NCBI GenBank assembly: GCA_022432975.1
Contig: CM039509.1
Location: 29,141,834 to 29,205,833 of the forward strand
Source of the DNA: Begonia masoniana
Taxonomy: Eukaryota > Streptophyta > Magnoliopsida > Cucurbitales > Begoniaceae
Direction of reading: 5' to 3'
DNA length: 64,000 nt
The notes below the pieces were generated by a model. It saw only the letters and a list, made by a program, of their open reading frames with translations. It did not search any database and was not told where the DNA came from. Each line of letters begins with the position of its first letter. The stretch's first letter is position 1. Shown here one piece after another: positions 34,949 to 47,169 of this stretch. The translations under genes were made by a program, and so were the position numbers.

Positions 34949-36604
34949 TTCATTCTTGACAGAAAGATAGACTGAGCTACAACTTCCTATGGGCTTGCTG
35001 CATTTCATCCTATTTATTTGGCTAGTGAAATAGTGGAACGAAGACCCACATTATTCATTGGGTTCAGGTTGATTCACCAAGACAAGTAAAGAAAAGTCGT
35101 AAGAAAGGAAAGAGTGATGACTCAAAATGAAGGACAACGAAAAGGTACAACAAATCAAGTGCAAAAAGATGATGAAGGAAATGAGAATCGGAGAGTACAT
35201 ATAGGAAATTCTCTCCCTCCCATTCATTACCTTAAATGGCTTATATATTGGGGGCAAGAAGTCCCTGAAGAAAGAAAGGTGGCGTGCAGACTTGAAAATA
35301 GATCCGAATCGAATCGAGGCGGGCCTTGTCCATCAGTTATGGTGAAGAGTCTTTTGTCTCTCATCTATAATTTTTGGTTTTGTTAATGGCGTCCATCGTC
35401 TGTTAAGCTAAAGAGTCTCGCCCGCCTCCTATAGGAACCATTACGAGGCAAGGAACCCGATCCCATCTCTTCAATCGGAAAGCTCTACGACTCGAGAAAT
35501 CCCTTCATCACGGGATCCTATGTAACACTTAGCAGGTCTATCTCTAAATTCTATCAAAATGGAAACAGGTCTCCACTTGTCATCCCGGAAAGAATCTCTA
35601 CTTGTTCACTCTCGATACGCCTAAGCCGAAGATTGGGATATGGTGTTTACCTAAAAGAGCGGAATGGCAGCATAAGTTCACTTGTCGAAAAGCAACATCT
35701 TATCTATCTAGTATAAGGATTTAATCTAATGAAAAGGAAATGCCAGTAGTCGTTTTTGTTTGTGTATTGATGTTGATGCTCTCTTATGTAGAAATTCATT
35801 CAAATGCTTCGGTGGTTAGGCTCTTTATATTTAATTGTTCATGCTCCGACACCAATTCTTATTGCTTCAGTAGCCCCAACACCAGAAGCTACCACAGCTC
35901 CAGATCCTCTTGCTGTTTGAGTTAGAGTTTTTGGCTATATAATCGTGTGGTATGTTTGACTATTTCAGGTGCAGCTTATGTGGGGACAGAAGTGGTCCGT
36001 GAGGAAATGTAGAAGTGTAAGTGTTAGTTTCCAAATGTCTTTCAGTAAGAGTTCGATAACAGAGGGGGGATGGCTGATGGGAAGCAAACCAGGGACCTAG
36101 ATAACCAGGAAAGGCTATTGATCGAAGGGCGATTCAATAAGTCGACGAAAGATTGGTAACTAGAAGCATGCATCGGGTAAGGAGAGAAGGTGACGAATCA
36201 TAGTTATGTGTAGGGGCGCTTATGCAATTGGGGTCTTTTGTTGTATTTAGTGGGTCAGGGACGGAAAGCCTGGGCCATTTCCTTTCCTAAGAAGAGAAAG
36301 AAGTATCAACTCGAGGATCTGCAAGAAAAGACTCAAAGAGATCCAGTTGCTTGGGTTGTACCAGTGCCAGTTGCTTTCTATTCTGATGCCCACCAAGAGT
36401 CAGAGAGTTTCCGATTACGCTACATTTGCTACTGCTCTTACTACGCTATGAGGATTCCAATTATGCTTTCCTACTCCATTTCTTTTTTTCTTATATCATT
36501 CATTTTCCCAAACCTTGGTTGGGCTACTTATTGAGATCGTGGAACTCGTGCATCAGAGGGGAAGTACTTCGTCCCACTATTAGATAGTTTGAATAGGCAC
36601 CATC
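34949..36604. other. Organelle-like island, unassigned
   Basis: 1.66 kb with no LTR motifs. The texture resembles plant mitochondrial spacer. Two short open frames (35114-35386, 90 codons; 36238-36534, 98 codons) have no motif I recognise and I do not call them genes. I looked for tRNA-like T-arms and found none. Confidence 0.35.
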
Positions 36605-37340
36605 TGTAACACCCAGAATTTTAAGAGAAAATAAAATAATAGGTAATTGTTTAATAAATAATTGTTTTAAGTAAATTAAAAATAAAAGTGAATAAGTTTG
36701 GTTAACCTGATTGGTTAATTAATTTTGATTCGGGCACTTCTAGTGAAATTAAGCCGAGGGTTATAAATTGATAATGAGATTTAATGAAATTCGAAATGGT
36801 CGAAAATGAGAGAGTAAAACGGTAATTAACTAGTTTAAATTAAAGAAATAGTTTTAGTTTTATAATAATAATAATTATTATTATTATTTTAGTTTTTATA
36901 AAATAAAACAAAACAACAGAATTGGTTCTGTTGTTTTGTCGAGCCCGAGCTCCAGCCCGAAGCCGAGAGAGACGACAGGGGAGACGGCGACTCTCCTCCT
37001 CCGACGACGGCGACTTCTCGCCGTCCTCCGGCCAGACAACGGCGACGTGAGGCTCCGGTTCATCCTCGCGCACGAACCGACGGTAAGCTCCCCTGTTTTG
37101 GTTCGGTTTTCACCCGGTTTCGGGATTGTTCGTGGCCGACTGTGACGAGCCGGTTTTGGCTCCGATCGCCGGCCGTTTTAGGTCACTTCCGGCGTGGGTT
37201 TGCCAACCCTAGGGCCGGCTATTGTCAATTGGCTGTGGAGTGCCCGAATTGGGCGAAAATGCAGTGAGGCCGAATTAGGGCTTAGGGTTTTCTTAAATGG
37301 AAACTTCGATTTTAGGTTAGATATTGTTAATTGGATGTTA
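36605..37340 (+). repeat. Start of a TGTAACACCC-type LTR, cut by gap 2
   Basis: It begins TGTAACACCCAGAATT, like the P1/P2 LTR starts, and runs to the gap. It contains an ATT/AAT tract at about 36863-36890 and a 14-bp perfect hairpin (36908-36921 with 36926-36939), then a GC-rich CGACGGCGAC segment. The end is not seen. Confidence 0.6.
36908..36939. repeat. 14-bp perfect inverted repeat, 4-nt loop
   Basis: ACAAAACAACAGAA and TTCTGTTGTTTTGT flank TTGG. Confidence 0.9.
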
Positions 37341-37440
37341 NNNNNNNNNNNNNNNNNNNNNNNNNNNNNNNNNNNNNNNNNNNNNNNNNNNNNNNNNNNN
37401 NNNNNNNNNNNNNNNNNNNNNNNNNNNNNNNNNNNNNNNN
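37341..37440. other. Assembly gap (100 N)
   Basis: Second run of exactly 100 N. Confidence 0.99.
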
Positions 37441-38278
37441 GAAGGCATACAGGTTTCAGACCTTCATTAACATGACGATTTCAAGGGGGGAAAAACACGC
37501 ATGGATAGCTCTAAAAATTCGAGCAATCCAAGCGTGAACTTAACAGAAAGATCATAAATCAAATCCCTCGAGATACATCTAAATACAAACTTACCTGTAC
37601 ACTACAGTGGTTTTAACCTTGACACAAAAGCCTATGCATGTTTTAGAGTTTCAGAGGTTGAATCGAACCTAATTATCTAACGGCGTAAACGTTGAAATAA
37701 AGCTCTAAAATTGTAGGTACATACGAGGGTAGCGAGAGGAGAAGAAATACGAGGACTGAAGAGACACGGAAGATATTGGAGGTCTGATTCGTCAAAATCT
37801 CTTGAGAGAACAGAGAGGGTTTGCCTCTCTGGTCGTAGGAGATAAAGAAGATGACGGAAAAGTGTTCTTCCGAAGGAGGGGGGTGATTTGTTTTTATTAA
37901 TTATTTTGATTCGCAAAATTACTATTTTGCCCTTCCTCAGATTTATTCATTCGTTTCGTTAATCGTCCAACGGTTTGAGTTCTCTAAATTTCCAAATTGT
38001 GCCACAGTCTAATGTCACCAGGGATTTATTAAAACTCGTCCTTTCCGCAAACGGAACTCGTTTACTATTTTTAATAAAACATCGTTATATCTCGAGAAAC
38101 GTAATTACGTGGAATATAGCCGTTATTATTTCCGAAAATTCTCGGAAATTCCTTAAAATTCTATAAATCGTTCGGATTCAAATGACGCTTTCGTTTGCGA
38201 AACTGAATTAATTGACATTATTTACTAATAATGCCCAAAAATATATTAAATCCAAAATCCGTACAACCGGATATTACA
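37441..38278 (-). repeat. F-type LTR, right-hand part
   Basis: It shares CATGGATAGCTC with 19498 and CCCTTC/AATCGTCCAACG/TTTACTATTTTTA blocks with F1a-c, and ends CCGGATATTACA. Its left part lies in the gap or is absent. Confidence 0.7.
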
Positions 38279-39960
38279 CGTGAAAATAATTAAAGGTTGG
38301 AAAAGTCAAAACTCGTCGTCGCTGAACAAAGTCAACAAAAGGGGAAGGCTATTGAAGACTTCATCCGGTCGCTAAACGACAAAATATAAATTTGGTCATC
38401 CGGTCAGTCTAACAGGGACATCCACCAGTCACTAAAACGACAAAATATAAATTTGGTCATCCGGTCAGTCTAACAGGACATCCACGGGTCACTAAAACGA
38501 CAAAATATAAATTTGGTCATCCGGTCGAGTCGAACAGGGACAATCCAAGGGTCACTAAAAGACAAATAAAAATTTGTCATCGGTCAGTGTAAACAAAGCC
38601 ATCCACCGGTGACGTCAGCCGGATGATCTCCTCATCCGAACGACTTTCTCTATATCTACCGGTGACGTCAGCCGGATGATCTCCTCATCCGAGACTTAAC
38701 CTTATCATCTAACGAGCAAAAGCTTGACATCACCGTACGACTCAAACACTCGACATCATCCGATAGCTTTATAACATCACTTCCGAGGTAGAAACATACG
38801 ACAACTGCTAAGCTACAAAAAAAATTTCTGCCTCTCCAAGACCTTTCAAAAACAATTCAAACCATTTCATTAATCAAATCCAGTAAAAACCAACACTTAA
38901 AACTCAACAGGTTACTAGAATCAATAATATTCAAAATGTATTCGAAATGCTAAAATCTCTACTGTCATGAAAACTGACCTACTCATACGAGATTTCATAT
39001 CCCTAAACCCAACATCTGCTGACACAGTTAGCCCGCCTCATCAGTTTACCAAAGCGGCCATGGATGTACTCCTCCAACCACATCAATCATCTGTGCACTC
39101 AGGAAATTCACCTCATTGTCCGCAACACCTACATCACAAAACTCATCTATTAGCCTAAGCTAAGTAAGTCAAGCAGTAATGAAAAGACTCACTGAAATAT
39201 AAATTCTAAACAGCAATTTCTACTTTCTCAACTCAGTTGTTCATGTTTCGTTTCTGTTCAGATCCCCTGTGAAATTGGGAAGCTGAATCACTCTCCCAAA
39301 TAATGTGCATCCACTGGCTCATTAAGGGGCGGATAAAATTCCCTTAACAGCATATCTATTCACATGTTCAGATCCCCCTGTGAAATGGAAGTTGGATCAC
39401 TCTTCCAAGTATAGACATCCACTGGCTCATTAAGGGGCGGATAAAATTCCCTTAACACAAATCTGTTTTCACATGGCTGTTTCAATATGTTCAAATCCTC
39501 ACTATGCCACTGCATTAAATTACATTTTTCGTAATACTTTCAAAACAACAATAATGATGCATGACATACCAAAACACTCCAGCTTACAAACCCTAATGTT
39601 TTGTGATGTAGGCCCAAGGCACGCAACTTTTACTTACTGATTTCTCTGGATTAACTGGGTGCTAACCACTTCGGGTATTGCTCAACCTAAAACCGTAGAC
39701 GTGTATTATTAAACTTCATATATATACTCCCAAATTCTAAAGGAATAGTTTTTGAAGCTCAGGCCCTCATGCATTCCCTTTTACATAAGAACCCGAACCC
39801 ACCCTCAATCAGCATCAACCTCAACCTTCCACATTGTGTTCTCTCAGTAAACTTTTCCTAAAATGCAGGGGAAAACAAGACTTTAGGTTGTAGGATCAGG
39901 CGAGAGAAATCGCCTGAGAAGTTCGACTGCTCGCTAAATAAAACCAACGTCGCTCATCCT
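38279..39960 (-). repeat. P-like LTR in reverse orientation (degenerate)
   Basis: Read on the minus strand it has the P-type features: TTGTCGTTTTAGTGACCGG-like units, GACCGGATGA, TGACGTCA (38610-38617, 38663-38670) and an ATTAGGCT-type segment. A ~60-bp array lies at 38377-38600 and a ~112-bp duplication at 39258-39462 (GGCTCATTAAGGGGCGGATA in both). Ends are not clear; the right border is approximate. Confidence 0.6.
38377..38600 (-). repeat. 60-61-bp tandem repeat, about 4 copies
   Basis: CGACAAAATATAAATTTGG recurs at 38377, 38438 and 38498, with a decayed fourth copy. Confidence 0.85.
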
Positions 39961-41346
39961 TAATTACGTGACTTTTATCATTTTTTTCGTCATCGTTCAC
40001 ATTTTACCATGCCACTTCATAAACCATGGAATTCTTTTCAGTCTAATGATCAGACGTTAAAATACATGATTCATGTCAAAATAAACACCACAATACCTAC
40101 AATCATTCACCGCTTTTTGGAATTTTCCTGGTAGTAGTTTTTTTATCTGTACACTTACAAACCCAAACATATCAAATTCATTCAAACACTTGAGAAAAAC
40201 TTATCGAATCAAGTATACCGATACAATAGAGTGTGTGATACACACTTATCACGAGTTACATCGCAACTCTTATGTACAGTTGAGTATACGAATGAGAAAT
40301 AGATAATCATAGTAGCTAGATAATGAATAAATTATCATGTGTCTATGCATAGTCATGTTATGCATTATGATTCCTACAGCTAGAGAAATTTACTAAACAT
40401 AAATAAAGTTAGACATTAATAATATATGTCTAGTGAGTTATTTAAAAAATAACTAAGTTTAAATTAGTCCATAATTTCTCTGAATTTTTATAAAAAGTAT
40501 AACATAGACATTTGATATTTTGTGAATTAGACGTTATCATAGATGTCCTAGTGAGTTGTTGTACTGATTATATAATTGAGTTTCAGATATTAAATCAAAA
40601 TTTTTCGGTAATATAAATCATAAATTAGGGCAAGATGGAAGACTGCACATTAAGTTAAGAGGTCCATACGACATTGCACAAGTGAATGATAAAGGAATTT
40701 AATAGGCTATTATTTCTAAATCATAAGTATAAACATTTACTTATATGCACAATACAATTCCTTACATAAGAGGTGTTATGCTTAATAAAACATAATAAAA
40801 AAATATATAGATTATACTTAACATTAAACATGAGTAGTGTCATTATGAGAGTTGATCTGAGTTGAAAATTTGAAGTAATTATGTCGCAGAATACCATGTC
40901 AGCATGGATACAGATTTAACATATATATAAAATATTAGACATTGAAAAATGTCTTATGGGTTTGAGTGCACTGAGTGCTCAACCCAACCTATAGTTGACT
41001 TGTGTGAATAAAAAACAATTATAAGATAAATATTAACTCTTTTAAAGACTGAGAATGATATAATAACATTTAATATACATTGTGAGTAAATTATAAAGTT
41101 AAAAAAATATAACTTTGATATAAAATATTATATATATGTTTGTAAGTGGTTAGAGTAGGTTTACTTATTGAGTTTTATAAAGGCTCATTATTTGGATCCT
41201 TCTTAGTTTCAATTTTGGACCTGACAACTTTGTAGATAAAGGCCATAATAAAGTGCAATGATTTGATAAGTTCAGCACTGCATAAGAATAAGTGTTTAGT
41301 TCTTCCTTTGTATAGAATCCCCCCCCCCCCCCCCCCCCCCCCCCCG

Positions 41347-41441
<95 letters not shown>

Positions 41442-42098
41442 AGATAGTAGGTTCATGATGTAAAATTAAGTATGATAAATTCTTGTATTTAATGAGACTT
41501 CTGTAAATTGTGGGTTGAATTTAATTTTACTGTGACCTATTTAATATACATTTTATCCCCGTGGGAACGCAATAGCGGTCCTGACTCTTAGGGGCATATT
41601 TAATGAACATCCTCGGTTATGGCTTTAGCTCTCTCTAGATAAGGTCATATTGTAAGGGACTAAGTTTTCGACCCTCATGCTTTGCACCGTCCTTTTCATC
41701 AACTTGTTTCCTTTTCTCATCAAACTCATATAAATCTGCCTAATTAAAATGTTTAAAAAATAAATCATAAATAAATTGAAAAAAATATAATGCAAGAAAA
41801 AAAAGAAGGGGGAAGAAAAAAAAAAAAAAAAAAAGGATACAAACCAAAGAACCACTGTAAGGCACAGGGAAATTAAAACAAAGTCTTCCCAACCACAACG
41901 ATAATTGTTTATCATGATAAGGCTAAATCTAGTCCCTGTTTTTTCACAACATGGGTGCCCTTGGACGTCGTCAACCTCAGTAGGTTATTAGACGCATCCC
42001 AATAAAGGGTTTCAATATTATCAGAACTAAAATAAATCCTATTTTGACCGCATATATATGAAATTGACTCTAACTGCCAAACTGGTCATGACAAAAAA
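39961..42098. other. AT-rich unassigned stretch with poly-C
   Basis: No gene or LTR is recognised. There are short imperfect palindromes (GTGTGTGATACACAC near 40230; a GAGTGCACTGAGTGCTC-type hairpin near 40965) and the poly-C tract. It is bounded on the right by the P1 5' LTR. Confidence 0.5.
41319..41439. repeat. Poly-C tract, 121 bp
   Basis: 27 C, then GA, then 92 C. Open frames of poly-Pro or poly-Gly across it are meaningless. Confidence 0.95.
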
Positions 42099-42471
42099 TG
42101 AAACACCCAAGTTAACGGCCAGGTGATTTTCTTACTGTATTAACGGTCATAAATATTTAATCTTCGTAATTTAGGATTTATGGCAGCTAATTATTACATG
42201 TGGATCTAAACTAGGTTGAGTGGCAAAGTTGTAATAATGGAGGATTGAGGCCAGTATTTAAGGAAAAAGGAAAGGATTCAAACCTCATTTAAAACCACTG
42301 TAGCCGACATCCCCACTTCGGCGATTTCTCCTCTCCCAGCTCTCGCTCTCTGTCAGCTGGAATCCCTCCTTCGACGATCTTTCCTTGCTGCTTCTCGCTA
42401 CTTTTTTCTCGGGTACGGGTTTGACAATGTGGCTATTTGTTGTTTATTAGCTTTGTTTTCAGCTCTGTATT

Positions 42472-44663
42472 GAATGATGAATATGATCAATGACTATGAA
42501 TGATGAATATGATCAATGACTATGAATGATGAATATGATCAATGACTATGAATGATGAATATGATCAATGACTATGAATGATGAATATGATCAATGACTA
42601 TGAATGATGAATATGATCAATGACTATGAATGATGAATATGATCAATGACTATGAATGATGAATATGATCAATGACTATGAATGATGAATATGATCAATG
42701 ACTATGAATGATGAATATGATCAATGACTATGAATGATGAATATGATCAATGACTATGAATGATGAATATGATCAATGACTATGAATGATGAATATGATC
42801 AATGACTATGAATGATGAATATGATCAATGACTATGAATGATGAATATGATCAATGACTATGAATGATGAATATGATCAATGACTATGAATGATGAATAT
42901 GATCAATGACTATGAATGATGAATATGATCAATGACTATGAATGATGAATATGATCAATGACTATGAATGATGAATATGATCAATGACTATGAATGATGA
43001 ATATGATCAATGACTATGAATGATGAATATGATCAATGACTATGAATGATGAATATGATCAATGACTATGAATGATGAATATGATCAATGACTATGAATG
43101 ATGAATATGATCAATGACTATGAATGATGAATATGATCAATGACTATGAATGATGAATATGATCAATGACTATGAATGATGAATATGATCAATGACTATG
43201 AATGATGAATATGATCAATGACTATGAATGATGAATATGATCAATGACTATGAATGATGAATATGATCAATGACTATGAATGATGAATATGATCAATGAC
43301 TATGAATGATGAATATGATCAATGACTATGAATGATGAATATGATCAATGACTATGAATGATGAATATGATCAATGACTATGAATGATGAATATGATCAA
43401 TGACTATGAATGATGAATATGATCAATGACTATGAATGATGAATATGATCAATGACTATGAATGATGAATATGATCAATGACTATGAATGATGAATATGA
43501 TCAATGACTATGAATGATGAATATGATCAATGACTATGAATGATGAATATGATCAATGACTATGAATGATGAATATGATCAATGACTATGAATGATGAAT
43601 ATGATCAATGACTATGAATGATGAATATGATCAATGACTATGAATGATGAATATGATCAATGACTATGAATGATGAATATGATCAATGACTATGAATGAT
43701 GAATATGATCAATGACTATGAATGATGAATATGATCAATGACTATGAATGATGAATATGATCAATGACTATGAATGATGAATATGATCAATGACTATGAA
43801 TGATGAATATGATCAATGACTATGAATGATGAATATGATCAATGACTATGAATGATGAATATGATCAATGACTATGAATGATGAATATGATCAATGACTA
43901 TGAATGATGAATATGATCAATGACTATGAATGATGAATATGATCAATGACTATGAATGATGAATATGATCAATGACTATGAATGATGAATATGATCAATG
44001 ACTATGAATGATGAATATGATCAATGACTATGAATGATGAATATGATCAATGACTATGAATGATGAATATGATCAATGACTATGAATGATGAATATGATC
44101 AATGACTATGAATGATGAATATGATCAATGACTATGAATGATGAATATGATCAATGACTATGAATGATGAATATGATCAATGACTATGAATGATGAATAT
44201 GATCAATGACTATGAATGATGAATATGATCAATGACTATGAATGATGAATATGATCAATGACTATGAATGATGAATATGATCAATGACTATGAATGATGA
44301 ATATGATCAATGACTATGAATGATGAATATGATCAATGACTATGAATGATGAATATGATCAATGACTATGAATGATGAATATGATCAATGACTATGAATG
44401 ATGAATATGATCAATGACTATGAATGATGAATATGATCAATGACTATGAATGATGAATATGATCAATGACTATGAATGATGAATATGATCAATGACTATG
44501 AATGATGAATATGATCAATGACTATGAATGATGAATATGATCAATGACTATGAATGATGAATATGATCAATGACTATGAATGATGAATATGATCAATGAC
44601 TATGAATGATGAATATGATCAATGACTATGAATGATGAATATGATCAATGACTATGAATGATG
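42472..44663 (+). repeat. 26-bp minisatellite, about 84 copies, virtually perfect
   Basis: Period 26 (780-bp shifts superimpose exactly), unit GATGAATATGATCAATGACT plus ATGAAT. I see no variant copy until the right edge, where it passes into GATGATTACGAGCAAAG. Confidence 0.97.
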
Positions 44664-44770
44664 ATTACGAGCAAAGACATGATCAAGAAAAGACTTATGA
44701 GCATGTGATTTTCCCAAATTATGCATTCATGCATCCATGTAGTGTTGCATTCCTACTAAGCATTAGGCTT

Positions 44771-46450
44771 GTCGTCTAGCGATCGGCAGATGTAGAGTGT
44801 TTAGCCATCGGATGATGAAAGTGCCATTTTGTCGTCTAGCGATCGGCAGATGTAGAGTGTTTAGCCATCGGATGATGAAAGTGCTATTTTGTCGTCTAGC
44901 GATCGGCAGATGTAGAGTGTTTAGCCATCGGATGATGAAAGTGCTATTTTGTCGTCTAGCGATCGGCAGATGTAGAGTGTTTAGCCATCGGATGATGAAA
45001 GTGCTATTTTGTCGTCTAGCGATCGGCAGATGTAGAGTGTTTAGCCATCGGATGATGAAAGTGCCATTTTGTCGTCTAGCGATCGGCAGATGTAGAGTGT
45101 TTAGCCATCGGATGATGAAAGTGCTATTTTGTCGTCTAGCGATCGGCAGATGTAGAGTGTTTAGCCATCGGATGATGAAAGTGCCATTTTGTCGTCTAGC
45201 GATCGGCAGATGTAGAGTGTTTAGCCATCGGATGATGAAAGTGCTATTTTGTCGTCTAGCGATCGGCAGATGTAGAGTGTTTAGCCATCGGATGATGAAA
45301 GTGCTATTTTGTCGTCTAGCGATCGGCAGATGTAGAGTGTTTAGCCATCGGATGATGAAAGTGCTATTTTGTCGTCTAGCGATCGGCAGATGTAGAGTGT
45401 TTAGCCATCGGATGATGAAAGTGCTATTTTGTCGTCTAGCGATCGGCAGATGTAGAGTGTTTAGCCATCGGATGATGAAAGTGCCATTTTGTCGTCTAGC
45501 GATCGGCAGATGTAGAGTGTTTAGCCATCGGATGATGAAAGTGCTATTTTGTCGTCTAGCGATCGGCAGATGTAGAGTGTTTAGCCATCGGATGATGAAA
45601 GTGCTATTTTGTCGTCTAGCGATCGGCAGATGTAGAGTGTTTAGCCATCGGATGATGAAAGTGCTATTTTGTCGTCTAGCGATCGGCAGATGTAGAGTGT
45701 TTAGCCATCGGATGATGAAAGTGCTATTTTGTCGTCTAGCGATCGGCAGATGTAGAGTGTTTAGCCATCGGATGATGAAAGTGCTATTTTGTCGTCTAGC
45801 GATCGGCAGATGTAGAGTGTTTAGCCATCGGATGATGAAAGTGCTATTTTGTCGTCTAGCGATCGGCAGATGTAGAGTGTTTAGCCATCGGATGATGAAA
45901 GTGCCATTTTGTCGTCTAGCGATCGGCAGATGTAGAGTGTTTAGCCATCGGATGATGAAAGTGCTATTTTGTCGTCTAGCGATCGGCAGATGTAGAGTGT
46001 TTAGCCATCGGATGATGAAAGTGCTATTTTGTCGTCTAGCGATCGGCAGATGTAGAGTGTTTAGCCATCGGATGATGAAAGTGCTATTTTGTCGTCTAGC
46101 GATCGGCAGATGTAGAGTGTTTAGCCATCGGATGATGAAAGTGCTATTTTGTCGTCTAGCGATCGGCAGATGTAGAGTGTTTAGCCATCGGATGATGAAA
46201 GTGCTATTTTGTCGTCTAGCGATCGGCAGATGTAGAGTGTTTAGCCATCGGATGATGAAAGTGCCATTTTGTCGTCTAGCGATCGGCAGATGTAGAGTGT
46301 TTAGCCATCGGATGATGAAAGTGCTATTTTGTCGTCTAGCGATCGGCAGATGTAGAGTGTTTAGCCACCAGATGATGTAAGTACTATTTTGTCGTCTAGC
46401 GATCGGCAGATGTAGAGTGTTTAGCCACCGGATGACGTAAGTACTATCTT
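44771..46450 (+). repeat. 60-bp minisatellite, 28 copies
   Basis: Period exactly 60; units start at 44771 + 60n. The only variation in units 1-26 is GTGCCATTTT versus GTGCTATTTT. C occurs in units 1, 5, 7, 12, 19 and 25. Units 27-28 keep the ancestral-looking CCACCRGATGA form. Stop-free frames on both strands (587 and 527 codons) result from a 60-bp unit without stops and are not genes. Confidence 0.97.
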
Positions 46451-47011
46451 GTCGTTTAGCGTTCGGCAGATGTAGTGTAATAAAGTCACCGGATGATCTA
46501 AGGAGTCTTTTTACCAGATGATACAAACATGGTTTTGTCGTCTAGTGACCGGATGATGTAAGTGATAATTTGTCGTCTAGTGACCGGATGATGTAAGTGA
46601 TAATTTGTCGTTTAGTGATCGGATGATATAGAGCTTGTAAGCTATCGGAAGATGTCTTAGATGAACACGTGAATATCACATGTCTATCGGTAGATGTTTT
46701 AATTGGTCACACGAGATGCACGTGATCGTCGGTCGATGCGAGTATTCGCATCTGCCGATAGGTGTTTAAATGAGTCATGTGGGGTGCACGTGCCATCCGG
46801 AAGACGCAATGTCTATCGGTTGATGCATGCAGACCCATGCAACTTGTACATCGATTGGCAGCATGTACGAGGTACTAACCTTCCATCCATTAAGTTGAAG
46901 TCTTTAAGCCTGTTAGATATACTGTTATTAAAGAAAAAAAAAGAGAGAGAAGGAGAAAGAGTTAGTAAAGTCAAGAATTTCGTGGCTATCCTCCCCGGGT
47001 CGTTACAATTA

Positions 47012-47023
47012 TGGTATCAAAGC
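47012..47023 (+). promoter_or_regulatory. P1 primer-binding site
   Basis: TGGTATCAAAGC, 4 bases after the LTR; 11 of 12 as in the initiator Met tRNA complement. Confidence 0.85.
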
Positions 47024-47096
47024 AAACCGGGTTCTAAAACCGATTCTGCAGACTGCCTTCCAGCACTGACTGTCACATGAGCACACTCCAACAACT

Positions 47097-47159
47097 GTAA
47101 GTATTTATGATTTCAGTATATGTCATTAAGTTAAGATATATTTGTAATGATTTGTCTAG
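47097..47159 (+). other. Candidate 63-bp leader intron before P1 gag
   Basis: ACT/GTAAGT at 47097 and TTTGTCTAG at 47151-47159, just before the AATCCCAAAATGG start context. P2 has the same arrangement at 54653-54714. Splicing is inferred only. Confidence 0.4.
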
Positions 47160-47169
47160 GAATCCCAAA

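Larger units (their letters stand above)
42099..47007 (+). repeat. P1 5' LTR (4,909 bp, about 79% minisatellite)
   Basis: It starts TGAAACACCC (TGTAACACCC elsewhere) and ends GGGTCGTTACA before the primer site. Compared with 30342-32693 it lacks about 780 bp before the first array (including the donor-like site) and about 565 bp before the second (including both TGACGTCA sites), while the arrays total about 3.87 kb. Confidence 0.88.

Noticed and set aside
35820..35940. Possible intron or gene remnant (TTTGACTATTTCAG/GTGCAGC)
   Set aside because: No coding continuity on either side and no family recognised.
36238..36534. 98-codon frame in the organelle-like island
   Set aside because: No motif, no supporting context; length is within chance expectation.
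41175..41463. Poly-Gly and poly-Pro frames
   Set aside because: Translation of a C/G homopolymer.
44771..46450. CRISPR-like array
   Set aside because: Units are contiguous, without unique spacers, in plant retroelement DNA.
44763..46526. 587- and 527-codon frames with a 20-residue repeat on both strands
   Set aside because: The 60-bp unit is a multiple of three and stop-free, so long frames on both strands are automatic. It lies inside an LTR.
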